Positions 53,301-64,000 of a stretch of 64,000 nt of DNA are shown piece after piece. Under the pieces are notes generated by a model. That model was given only the letters and a program-made list of their open reading frames with translations, had not been told where the DNA came from and searched no databases. Positions within the stretch are counted from its first letter, which is position 1. Each line of letters starts with the position of its first letter. Location of the stretch: contig JACDQD010000003.1 of NCBI GenBank assembly GCA_019843655.1, forward strand, positions 27,268,224 through 27,332,223. The letters run 5' to 3'. The stretch is from Lethocerus indicus. Taxonomy: Eukaryota > Arthropoda > Insecta > Hemiptera > Belostomatidae. The position numbers and the translations under genes were made by a program.

Positions 53301-56300
53301 AGAAGCTACTGGGCTGTAAAGAGCCCCCCCCCCACTGCCCCTTCTTCGAGCTCACTGCCCAACCATAAAGAACTGAAGCATTGGAAAAGTTTAAACCAAT
53401 GTTTACGACCATAATACGAATGCACATTAATTAATTCCGTCGTGTATAAACAGTAAACAAGTTGCGATTTGGTTTGAGATAATGTCAATTTATTTTGAAC
53501 AACAAGATTGACCATTTACTTGAAAATACAATGTAAAATTTAGAAACGTAAAATTTGTTCGGAAGACGAAAGTAACCTGCTGTATGATCATCTTTTTTAC
53601 AGCCGACCGTCTCTGACATAACCTAAAGGTGTAAAGTGCACTTGCATTAATCTGCAGCTCGGTTTTTATGAAATATTCTAATTTTTTCTATTATATATCT
53701 TATACTGATCTCTACCGAAGGATCTATTATTCTTTCTGAAGAATTTTAAAACTTTGAAACTTTTTTTCCTTGTTTGTTTAATCTCCGGCAAATCCTGGTG
53801 TGATCCTTCCTTCAGCTCTTTTGGTAATTTTGTTCCCAGAATATTTTGATTGTGACAAACAGAACATTTCTATGACACGTGCTGAAAGGGGGAAAAATTT
53901 ACCCTTCATGAATTAGTCAAGTGCAGCCGCTTAGGTTCATTCAATGAGATTTCTAACGATCGTTGTAGTAAAATAGTTGGGGTAAAATGATTCTTGTTGG
54001 GAGTGAAGTGGGGCCCCCAAAATAGGCTTCTGCCGGTTTAACCCACACTTGAGCTGGACGTTGTTGGCTTCAACCCCCTCCAACTCGGCAAAGAGAACTC
54101 TGAAATGACTCGGCCTCTTTTACGAGCCCGTTTCACGATTTTACAGTCGGTCAGATGTAGAAAAGCGGTGCCAGGGAATTTTTGTGAAGAGCGCGCAGAA
54201 CAAGAAATTCACTCCGCATCCAAGCTGCGATAAACAGAATTCACATTAGCCTGAAGTCTTCACCAAACAGATTCATCTTCTCCTGTAGTTTAACCAACTT
54301 TAACTGTTCAAGCATCAATTAAACGAGGTTGAACAACCACAATTCTCTTGAATTGTGAACAATTTTCTTGAATAACACTTCTTTTGGAAAGACTAATTGT
54401 CAATAGAAATATTCCTACAATTTCAAATATTACGTTTTAATAACAAACTTTTAAATAGTTTTATACAGAAGGAGAGTGGACGGACAGAGAAGATACTATA
54501 AAGCGTAAAAATTACATTATCTAGAATTTAATTTCCCCCATAATAAGTCACAATGTAGCCAATTGGGAAATTTGAGTCGCAATATTTTATATAACTATTT
54601 TATATTCTAGGGGTTCTATTGCCCCCTTTATTGTCCTCCTTGTACTAAACGGGCCATACAGAATGCACGCCGGGGAATCCTCCTCTATTATGGGTCATAA
54701 TTCCGGCGCTATGAGCTCAAAATGACATAGGGTTCATGAATTCCCTACCCTGTAAGAATATTACTGCCGCATAACAGGGCGCTCTCTCAGACGCCACCGT
54801 CCGTTGGAGACCAACGACTAATGACGCCTCTAATGCCCGTCGGAGACTATATATTACGTTCCTGGTTTTGTGCCATGTTCCACTCCCTTGTTAGTTGACT
54901 AATTTGATGTTCTACATTTGTTACCGGTGCCACTAAACGTTCGGGAAAGAAATATAAAAAGGAGCGTTATAAGAGAATTTCAATGAGATATAATTTTATA
55001 TGTAATAATCGTGTAGATTGGCCCGTTGCAGTCAAGCTAAAGGGGAGCAATGTCTTGGTTAGACAATAACCTATCAATTTTACAGTTTCAGGCCTTATTT
55101 GGAATTTCATATGGTTTATTTCATAATTATGTAACATTACTCCAAATTTCAATGTATGCAGTGCTTAATTTTGCAAAAAATATGTACTTTTCCTAATTTA
55201 TAATCCGAAATGTGCATATGCTAGTTTAAAAATTGTTTACTAATTTGCAAAATCTGGAATGCGGATTAATAATAGGTTAGAGAAGAATATTTTTACGATT
55301 TATTGCGATCGGTATTGTACATATGCCTCGTCTTTTCCTCTCTATCTCGAAGACTACCGCCTAACGCCTCGAGCCAATATCGGGATATTAACTGGGCCGA
55401 GTGCGGTTAATATATTAGACTGGGATGGGAGATGGGAGACGGGAGAGGGAGCAGGGCTCTCGGTGTTGTTTAGAGTCGGTTTGCCAGAAGTGCGCTATTT
55501 CAGAACCAACAACGCCAACTCCTAACCAGAAAAGCTCTTCGTTAGCCGGAAACGGCTTGCCAATCCAGTGTGAAGTCTGAACACTTAAATAGCCCTCGGT
55601 TTCGTTTTAGCTCGCTCCCCCCCCCTCCCACCTCCCTCACCCACCCTTTTTTATGTTTCCCCTTAAATCAACCCGCAAACGGACTACACTGGAAAGCGAG
55701 AGGAGGATATATTATTGGCACAGCGCGCTCGGTTATCAAACTCTCCGATTGTAGCATTAAAACAGTTTACAAACCCTAACCAAACCAAAATGATATACCC
55801 GTTAATATCCTATAATGCGATTAATGACTGGAATGTGGGTAGTATATATGATTTTAGTTCATCCTATTTTCTGGGCGGGATTTGTGAAAGTTTTGCTCTC
55901 AATACTGCCCGTCCGCTGCTTCTTTAACCGCATGCTCCTCTTCATCGTGGGCTCATTCTTATACCGACCATAAGCCGCTTGTACGCGGATAGTCTGTAAT
56001 TATTTTCTGTAAATGCGGGGAATACACGTGTAATTCTACACCCTCGAGTCGTTTCGACAATCGCGGTCCCTGTATTGATCCTCTCAGAGCTCTGATAAAG
56101 GGAATGACATGAGAAGCATTCCCGAAGAAATATTTCATGGGAAATAAACATTATGACAAACGTCGTTCTAAACACATGTTGTTGCAGATGGTCTGGATGA
56201 TGGGGCTCACCCAGTTGCATGTCCAGTTCCGATAAATAAGACACCCTGTTTTACTGATATGGGGTCCCCCTGCTGCGCTTCCTAATCGAATATTATTTAT

Positions 56301-57888
56301 ATTTACAGCAGATATGTTCTATTGCGTTTATCGGTGGATTAGGTAAAGGCTCCTGGAAATTATTTTTGATTGTCATCGATTCTTTCCGAACTCTCCTATT
56401 GATACTGATTGTGCAGACTTCGCTGTATGCTAGGGTTGGGTCCTTGGTTTAATCCGTTAGTAGAACAAACTCATTAGTTGGACCGGTTTCTGAACTCGGT
56501 GGAAACCATTACGGCGAATATTCAGTGCATCTTCTTCGTGAGTAACGATCTAGTGGATTCGTAATGGGGAACGTTCGGAGAAGTAAGTAAATATACCGAA
56601 CGTACCAGTCACGTGGAGAAATGGATCCAAGTATATTTATTATAGCTTAATGCGGGACGGAAATCGGTATACTTCGGTGTCACTGGAACGTTCATTCGTA
56701 TAAAATGGATGATAGATGAGTCGGTAAACAGGAGGGATGATTGATGGACATCTCACGAATTTGTGGTGCGTGGCTGGCAACGGGCTTAGATGTCGGTTAT
56801 GAAATTGGTTTTGGAGTAGGAACATAATCTGTATAATCAAGTTTCAATTCTAATATTGGCATTGGAGTAAAGGCGCTTAAACGTCTAATAAGTAAATATA
56901 CTATGCGATCGCGTCTGTATCATTTTGACATTGTTATTGTCTAAGAATACAGTTTTGAAAAATCGCCATCATTCGGAGATGAAAAAAAGGTGAGTAGTGT
57001 TCCATTCGCTGAAGTTAAAGTGTATACTATTACAATGTATTAAAATATATATGTACTATTAGAATGTATAGCATCTTTTTTTCTAATCACCGTTTGCAGG
57101 GACAGTTAGCATTGTTTTACATTTAATATAACCTCGGGACGTTTAAATTTTTTTTTAGATCAACTCTATTTTCCGGTGCATAGCATTTATTGGGCTGACG
57201 AATTATCTATTTAAGTCCATTTTTAACATAAATAATAGATCCCATCGTCAGCCTGGAATGAAACACAAGATGAAGAGTTTCATCGTTAAAGCCCCGTTTG
57301 GATCGAGTTCCTTGTCTTATCTTTTGACGAAGTGGTTGTAAGCCTATTATTGAGACTGGTTTTCTATCTAATTGGATTGAACTGTGTTTTATTACTCTAG
57401 TCACTTTGACGTCATTACCTTTTGACGTCAGATATTGAATCAGGCATTAAATAAACGTGCGGCACATGTCCCACATCAGTTATAGTTAAAAATGGGTCTT
57501 TGAATATATTTCAATACTGATGATAATTATGTATTAGACAAAGTCAATTCGAACCGATCTAACTGCAAACCATACATTACATATCGTATATGCCGTCGTT
57601 AAATAAAATGCTTGGCCGATCTTAGATTGCCGTTAGCATGAGACCATACATAAAGGCCACTAACCTCGGGCGTACAATTTACAGTTGAATCGCCTACTCC
57701 CAATCCAAAAGACTTTTTATTTCTTTGTTCCGCTTTTCTATTGTTAATAGTAGATATATAAAAAATAATACGGGACAGTAGGAGCGGTGACAGAAGGCGG
57801 TCAGGAAGACATGGGGCCCGCTGGAATACGGGCACGTGAGATACCCGCGTACCTATTGTCATGGCGTCGATTGTTGGTGACAAATTGC

Positions 57889-57893
<5 letters not shown>

Positions 57894-57946
<53 letters not shown>
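57894..57946. repeat. (AT)n microsatellite
   Basis: An uninterrupted AT run of about 53 nt, the longest in the window, upstream of the gene. Confidence 0.96.
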
Positions 57947-57948
<2 letters not shown>

Positions 57949-60535
57949 GTAGGCTAGTCTCCTCACTACCACGCATCAATAACATACAACAACATTATGT
58001 CGACACTGAGATGACAATTTTCATGTATAACATATACGTGTTTTGTTCCACAATTCAAGTAGAACATCATAATCGTTAATTTGTTTAGAAAATGGGAGGG
58101 GTCATCGTCAGCTTAATTAGTGCCACTTAATGTTCCTGTGTAATAGCATTAAAATAAAAGATAGTCGAGTAGGCCTTACACTAAAACCAGTAACCGGATT
58201 CGAATTTATGTATATATCCTGGTTCGAATATAAAATAATGTATAGCGCATAGGATATATAATAGCTACTCGAGTCTTATATGCCAAACCTACTGACGCAA
58301 ATGCCAGCGTTGCTATCGGTGTAGCGCAATCGTTGGGTACGTGATCGCAGTTTGGCAGGAAGCTGAGCGTGCGCCACTGAACGATCGGTGCCCGATTGTT
58401 TTCTTTAATGGCGGCTTTTCCCCGTCGGTCATCGAGATTGGCCGATAGAGCCGACTCCGGTGCTCAGGCATTATATTCAAATGACGGGGGACATTGCGGC
58501 ACTTATGGTACGCCAGCTATCGGTTTTCGGTACGGTGAAGGTCGCGGCTCATGCCGCCTCTCATGTTTGTTTCATGCCGGTGACATGCCACCTCACGCAT
58601 CGAATAAACTGAACGCCATTTTACGACAGACAATGGGCGCCAGAGAAATTAATATCATATTATAATAACTGCTAGTGGGTCTGCAGCATTATGTAGAGCG
58701 TAATTTTTCCTTATCAACTCCTTGAATGATGATATTGTGTGATACAGTGGTTGTCATACAACTTTGTTCCAGTTCATTGAAAAAATTGTTCGTGTATTTA
58801 GTTATTTATTAGTTAAGCACGAATAAATTAATGCGCAGGAGAAAGCCATTTTCTGGAGTTTCTCAGTTGGTGAGAAAAAACTTACAAGACAGTTCTACAG
58901 TACGGGAAACTATTTATTGAAAAAATACTCAAATTAAAAAATTGGTCCACGGATATTTATAATTTAAAAATCTGATTACAAATTGTATCGCCGACTAAAT
59001 AAAGTTTCTGTTGTCCTCCATTTCATCTCGAAAGATAACCGATCCTGATAGCTCTTATATATCGATAACTAGCAATAGATAAGAAGAAGGGGTACAACCT
59101 TTGCCAATTGTTTGCGGCCTAAAGGAAGTGGAGAGTGTTTCAAGGGGCCCAGCGTGTCCGCCGTTGAGAGGAAATTATTACAAAACAAAGCTCAAACAGC
59201 GGAACGTTATTTAACCTTAATTAACTGTTAACACAAAGCTAGCTAACGTAATTAACTGCGACTTTGCACTTTCTTGAAGTTACAAACTGGCAAGAAAAGT
59301 AGTTTTAATATATACATGGCCTTTATGTATTCTTTTCACATTTAAGAATTTATTGAACGATGATTGCACACACTCTTCCTGTTTTTAAATAAATTATTCA
59401 AGAAAGATTCTTTCTGAAGGAACAAATGCATAAAATGGTATATGTACCGTTTTGAATGGTCTTAAAATAACATAACAGATATTTTCAATTTATTCAATTT
59501 CGTTCTTCCCGCTGAACAACGTTCTTAGATGTCTTGGCACATGGCTTCTTTTTGTTTGGTATAAATGTACTATCGTGCCGGATTTCAGGCTAGATTTATC
59601 TGTTCGAAAAAATATCCTGTAATCGTCGAAAAGGATTTCAAAGGATGGGAAGAAATCGGTTTTGAAGAAGAATTTCAGATTATAAAATAAACTGAGGTTT
59701 TATCTCTGGCCTGTCGTGTTTGCTGAAAAACAGTGGGCCGCGAATAAAACTGTGGAGAGGAGCTCCCCCGCGTCGGCAATCTCGTCCAGGATGTCCGCTC
59801 TGGGACAAAAATAATAACATTTTCCGCAGCAAAGACTCAACATTCCACTCGCGCATAGGATAACGCGACTATCGGACCGGTATCATAGTATTTTTTACAT
59901 TAACACAGAGTTAGTTGTGGTTTTGAATTTCATTCATTCGGTTGAAGAAAAGGCGAATCATAGAGTAAACAATTCGAACCGCATACGATTAGGTTTAATT
60001 AATAAATAATCACTGATATTTCATTCAAGAGTTATATACTAATGTATAGTAGTTGAACTCTATAGTAAATGAAAAATTTGTCTTTACAACAGAAGTCGAC
60101 TACAGCATTCCTAGGGGTTCATTAATCCTTGCATTCATTAAACGCGAGCATATGTAATGTTTAATATATTATTAATCGAATTATTGTTCCTTTAAGTCAG
60201 TCGTTCATTTCGGATTTCGCTAATGGATAGAATGGATTTATGTTACTTTTAAACCCAATAAATATAACTTCAACGGAAGATACATGGGAGGGGGTTCGAC
60301 GGGATCTTCATTTGAAACCCGATAGATGGAATTCTTCCCGAAAATTCGATCACCCCCAAAGCATTTCTAGCATTTATAGAATGCGTCGCTGCCTCACATA
60401 ACGCCCAGTTTATACTGCACCATTAAACCTGTCCCTTTTCGGGCGATGACTCTGCTCGTGGAACTGGATGGACTAGGTGATTCAGCGGCACAGTGGTTTT
60501 TTAAACTCGGTCTGGCGCCTGGACACTAGATGACA

Positions 60536-60552
60536 GTCTCTGTGACAGAGAC
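60536..60552. repeat. 8-bp palindrome with 1-nt spacer
   Basis: GTCTCTGTGACAGAGAC is a perfect inverted repeat around a single G. The word AGATGAC stands on both sides. It could be a dimeric protein-binding site, but no factor is assigned. Confidence 0.7.
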
Positions 60553-60647
60553 CAGATGACTGCATTAAGACAGTCTGACCCGAGATAGTGGTACAGAAGC
60601 CGGCTCCTTCCTTCCCATCTCCGCTAATTAGCTCTCTTTCTCCCCCC

Positions 60648-60666
60648 CTCTCTCTCTCTCTCTCTC
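60648..60666. repeat. (CT)n microsatellite
   Basis: A CT run of about 19 nt following a C7 run. Confidence 0.9.
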
Positions 60667-60756
60667 GTAGACCCGACTAATCTCTAGACATAATCTTGTT
60701 CTTTCATTATCGGTCATGTTGTCTGTCCCTCTTCCTCTCACACTCTCTTCGGACGG

Positions 60757-60885
60757 ACAATGGGGCCATTGTATTTAAAAGGGGAATTATGGCGTGAGGG
60801 ATGCCCGGTTGTCGGGGCTATGGCTTCACGCTCAATTAAAGTCTCCGATTCCTCCTACCATTGGTCTCACTTTCTCAATCTCTTC
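60757..60885. repeat. Duplicated non-coding block, copy A, with inverted SOX-like sites
   Basis: It starts with ACAATGGGGCCATTGTATTT, which occurs again exactly at 61561. Further colinear matches are TTCACGCTCAATTAA at 60825 (TTCACGGTCTATTAA in copy B) and TCTCACTTTCTCAA at 60865 (TCTCGCTTTCTCAA in copy B). ACAATGG and CCATTGT form an inverted pair of SOX-type sites. It lies about 10.8 kb upstream of the start codon. Confidence 0.72.
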
Positions 60886-61560
60886 GAACTAACGTGCTAT
60901 AAACCAGGACTAGTTCCTCTTCCCGTGTAACGTATGGATTTACATGCACACGCTGTTAACTAGTCGAAAAATGTTAGCCGAACTGTAATGTCGGTATACG
61001 AAGGAGATATAAAGAAGAATTTTCGATGTAAATTATGTTTAAAGCGAAGTGGTCGTATGTGTCCGTATGAATGTTGAACTATTCACCAACATAAGTCACT
61101 AAATAACAGCACTCACAGGTGCTGAGCCATTCACAGTGAACACTGAAGGATACGGTCCCCGAAAAGGCAGCAGTCGCACTTTAAGATGCTACAAATGTGT
61201 GGTCAAGTGACAGTGAAACATATGGTGAAAATGAGTAAAAGATACCTATCTTCAACAATAATTCAACAAGAATTCTATTAGGTTCATCTTTTACGTCTCC
61301 CCCCTCTCGAAATAATTTATCCCAACTGCTCGCCTTAAGTAATTTTAACACTTATAAATGCACATATATGGATGCGTATAAATGGATATAGGCAGCGATT
61401 TCAATGAAAGTAACTTATCAATGAATAGATTTAAATTCGATACCCTCTGAAGAAGATTTACCCGATAGTTTCAAAGGTATCAGTAAACAAACCGGTACGA
61501 ATCGACGGATAACCAACGGATTATTTCATGATAAGGCGACCGTAATAATTGACTTTTGGT

Positions 61561-61676
61561 ACAATGGGGCCATTGTATTTTTAAAGCTGCTCGCTTTTTG
61601 AGATGTATGTTAAGAGTTCACGGTCTATTAACGCGTCCAAACACCGCCAGATTCGTCTCGCTTTCTCAAACTCTTT
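61561..61676. repeat. Duplicated non-coding block, copy B, with inverted SOX-like sites
   Basis: This is the second copy of the block at 60757, in the same orientation and 804 bp away. The first 20 bases are identical and the later matching words keep order and near-equal spacing (39 nt here against 40 nt in copy A between the last two). Sequence between the words has diverged. Confidence 0.72.
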
Positions 61677-64000
61677 AGAAAATTAAACCCCGTAATTACC
61701 TTAGTGTGGTTTGGGGTACTGTCCTCTTCTTACAACTCCAACGGTGTAACACCTCTGTTGATTATTCATTTAAAAAAAGAATCATAGAAATTTGAAAAAA
61801 TGTCAAAGAACCTAGGCTCTCTACTACCGAAACCGGGATATATGCCATCATAATAATTCCAATTCTATACAATTAGTAATAATTTATGAAACGCGGTCCT
61901 AATTTATTTCGTTTTCAAGTACGTTGCGTGATCATCCAACGGTGACAGCAATGAGAGCGTCCTCCCTGCTGGAATAATTTAGGAATATTTAGCAATAATT
62001 TTAGTGTAGCGTTTCTGAGTGTGACCCTAGGTCAAGGCTTTTTCGACGGTCACAAATTTAATTATATTAGTTCCTATTAATTATTAATGCTTAATTGAAC
62101 GTTTTGTTGAACCTCATCACGCATGGGTTTTCACCATCATTAATAATCTAGCGACGTACTTTTAAAATTACTACTAGTGTATGAACAGTGTTTCAATGCT
62201 AACGTCTCACTGGTAGAGCCCAGAGATTCAGTACCACCATATTACTGATCGAATGGTGCTAACGATGGTCAAAAGTAAAAACCGGTCTAGTTTAAGGTCG
62301 GACAAGCGAAAGAGGGTAGAAATAACTGAATTAATAATCTACAGCTACACGGTGAATCAGTTATCTTAAAATTTATAAGAACATAACCTTTTATCGGTTC
62401 CTGAAGTCACAAAATAAATAAATATATCTGGAGAGGCTGTTTTCTCTTATCCAAATTTATTGTACAGATTTTCTTTCGGCCGTGATAATATTACCAAACA
62501 AAAGGAAATGTTGGGCCATGTGAGTCGAAAATTGAAACAGAAAAACGTGGAATTCCAATCCTTTATCTGTCTTTTGGTGAGATAAACCTTTAGAATAAAC
62601 TGTTTTTCGTCGTGTACATATTTAATCGTCGATAAGATATATTGTGGCTGGCCGGGGGGAGATGAAATCGAAGAAGAATTCTTCTCCTTGATGAATAATT
62701 GAAGAAAAATCAGAGATCAAGATTTACGCACATTCACTATTATTTAATTAAACTTCGAAATTGTTTATAACGTAGAGAAATTAAGTTTGGAAGAACCGTG
62801 AGTTTCTTATGCATGACAATTAAGAACATGAATGGCCTTTTACAGTTAATCCGCTCTTCCCATTGTTCCAGAGACAATATGCCCATAATATATGTTTGCG
62901 TCAAACGTTTAGGTAGAGGGGGGGAACTGGCGCCCCCCTAATTGTGGTAAGGAAATGTACTTAACGTCGTTTACTTAAGTTCGTTTGGTGCACTTGCACA
63001 GATTAACTAGATTACTAAAAGTAAACTTTTTTCAATAAATTTTGGATCAACAGGAAAGTAGATTATCATCTACTAATTACTAGTTTTACTAATATGAGTA
63101 CAAGTGTTACTAATTAGGGAACCAAAATGTGGTTTCGACTCGAAACATAGATAACTACAATCCTTAATCATTTCCCTTTTTTCCGTTTATTTGGTTCAGT
63201 TTTTTCTCAACTGATGACGGCGGATAACCGAATCGTAACAGATGATAGGGATGTTTACAACTGAGATGATCTCGATATTAGAAAACAATTTCTCGCTGAA
63301 GTAGTAAGATTTTCGGTTGCAGCGGTACTAATTTGGTGGTCATCAGAACTTTTTTAATAACTTTTCTTAAAATAATCTAGAAATATTTAGTGTAGTGTAG
63401 AAAGAGAGGGAAAAAATCGATGGCAAGTAGGTTTAAGAAAACAAATTCTTAGAATAGTGCAAGACAATTTTCTCAGGAATCAACCGATAATAAATAGAAT
63501 GAATTGGTTGTATATTAAATATTTTATTATGTATAATATGTTATGAATTATATATTACTGTAAGAGAGCACTAATGCTGATTAGGGTGTGTGGGCTAGAG
63601 ACAGTTGTGCCAAGAGTCCCAAGTCTCCTCAACTGTATCCTGTCAAGGAGATAACAGGTTGACGAGGGTTATTTTCTATTTGGAAAAGGATTCCTTATTT
63701 TCTGTTCTGCACACTTTCCACCCTAAATAGGGAAAACGAGCTTGACCTACACCAGCGACGTTTTTCTTCCAAATATCCTTCAATTTGCCATGTACTGAAA
63801 TTATAATATCACAATTTATCTATAGATTTCGATTACATTTTATATAATAAAAATTACATAGAATAATTGTTTTAGTTGGGCCAGTTTTTTTTGTTCTTTT
63901 TTAGACTGCTGGTGTACTGTCATTGTAATTTGTTGGGCAAATGGACGTAGTCATGTGGCCATCTAACTATTGAGGAAAGAGTAGTCATAAAAGTTAATAA
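61677..64000. other. Non-coding sequence to the right edge
   Basis: AT-rich DNA without a supported gene, RNA gene or long repeat. No long open frame is present and no transposon ends were recognised. Confidence 0.6.

Larger units (their letters stand above)
50336..60600. other. Non-coding sequence upstream of the Mth-like gene
   Basis: No open frame here shows a recognisable domain. The longest candidates (52604-52828 plus, 55259-55525 plus, 58396-58665 plus and 55942-56244 minus) are under 110 codons and have no family resemblance. The stretch contains the longest TA microsatellite (57894), poly-C runs near 53327 and 55617, and GC-richer patches at about 51220-51360, 52590-52800 and 58380-58620. 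Distant 5' UTR exons of the receptor or unrecognised short exons of a neighbour cannot be excluded. Confidence 0.6.

Noticed and set aside
57861..57985. Frames encoding Tyr-Ile repeats
   Set aside because: They are produced by the TA microsatellite, as is the similar frame at 9111-9320.
58396..58665. Plus-strand frame in a CpG-richer patch upstream of the gene
   Set aside because: It is short, the called start is TTG (an ATG follows at 58408), and there is no resemblance to a known protein. It was left out as a gene.

Overview
The window is eukaryotic, AT-rich, mostly non-coding DNA. It has long TA and GA/CT microsatellites, GT-AG introns with polypyrimidine acceptors, and one GC-rich coding island. 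The only gene I can support is on the minus strand and encodes a Methuselah-like (Mth-like) secretin-class GPCR. That family is typical of insects and other arthropods, so the source is most likely an insect. The species cannot be told from the sequence.

Layout, in gene direction (high to low coordinates). Coding exon 1 (50015-48980) carries the signal peptide, a cysteine-rich ectodomain built of two similar modules, TM1, TM2 and the start of TM3. A 28.3 kb intron follows. Exon 2 (20672-20594) is a 79-nt exon carrying the body of TM3. After a 19.6 kb intron, exon 3 (1041-857) carries intracellular loop 2, TM4 and most of extracellular loop 2. After a 440-nt intron, exon 4 (416-278) carries TM5 and the start of intracellular loop 3. 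The four exons join with matching phases (1, 2, 1, ending in 2) into 479 complete codons without a stop. TM6, TM7 and the C-terminus lie beyond the left edge. The protein most resembles the Mth-like 1 type (Mthl1/Mist in Drosophila, a receptor for Folded gastrulation), but exact orthology is from memory and needs a database search.

The two giant introns hold no ORF that I recognise and no transposase or reverse transcriptase. They contain TA, GA and CT microsatellites, a perfect 21-nt CT/GA inverted repeat, and four exact GGCCGGCC octamers between 8.8 and 17.0 kb. The short third intron contains a truncated, frameshifted copy of the 3' end of exon 3 with donor-like sites.

Upstream of the gene (about 50.06-64 kb) lie a CT-rich promoter-proximal stretch (GA-rich on the gene strand), a CTGG repeat and upstream ATGs whose reading frame overlaps the main start codon. 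About 11 kb further out are two diverged colinear copies of a non-coding block that begins with the inverted SOX-like sequence ACAATGGGGCCATTGT. No neighbouring gene is recognisable there.
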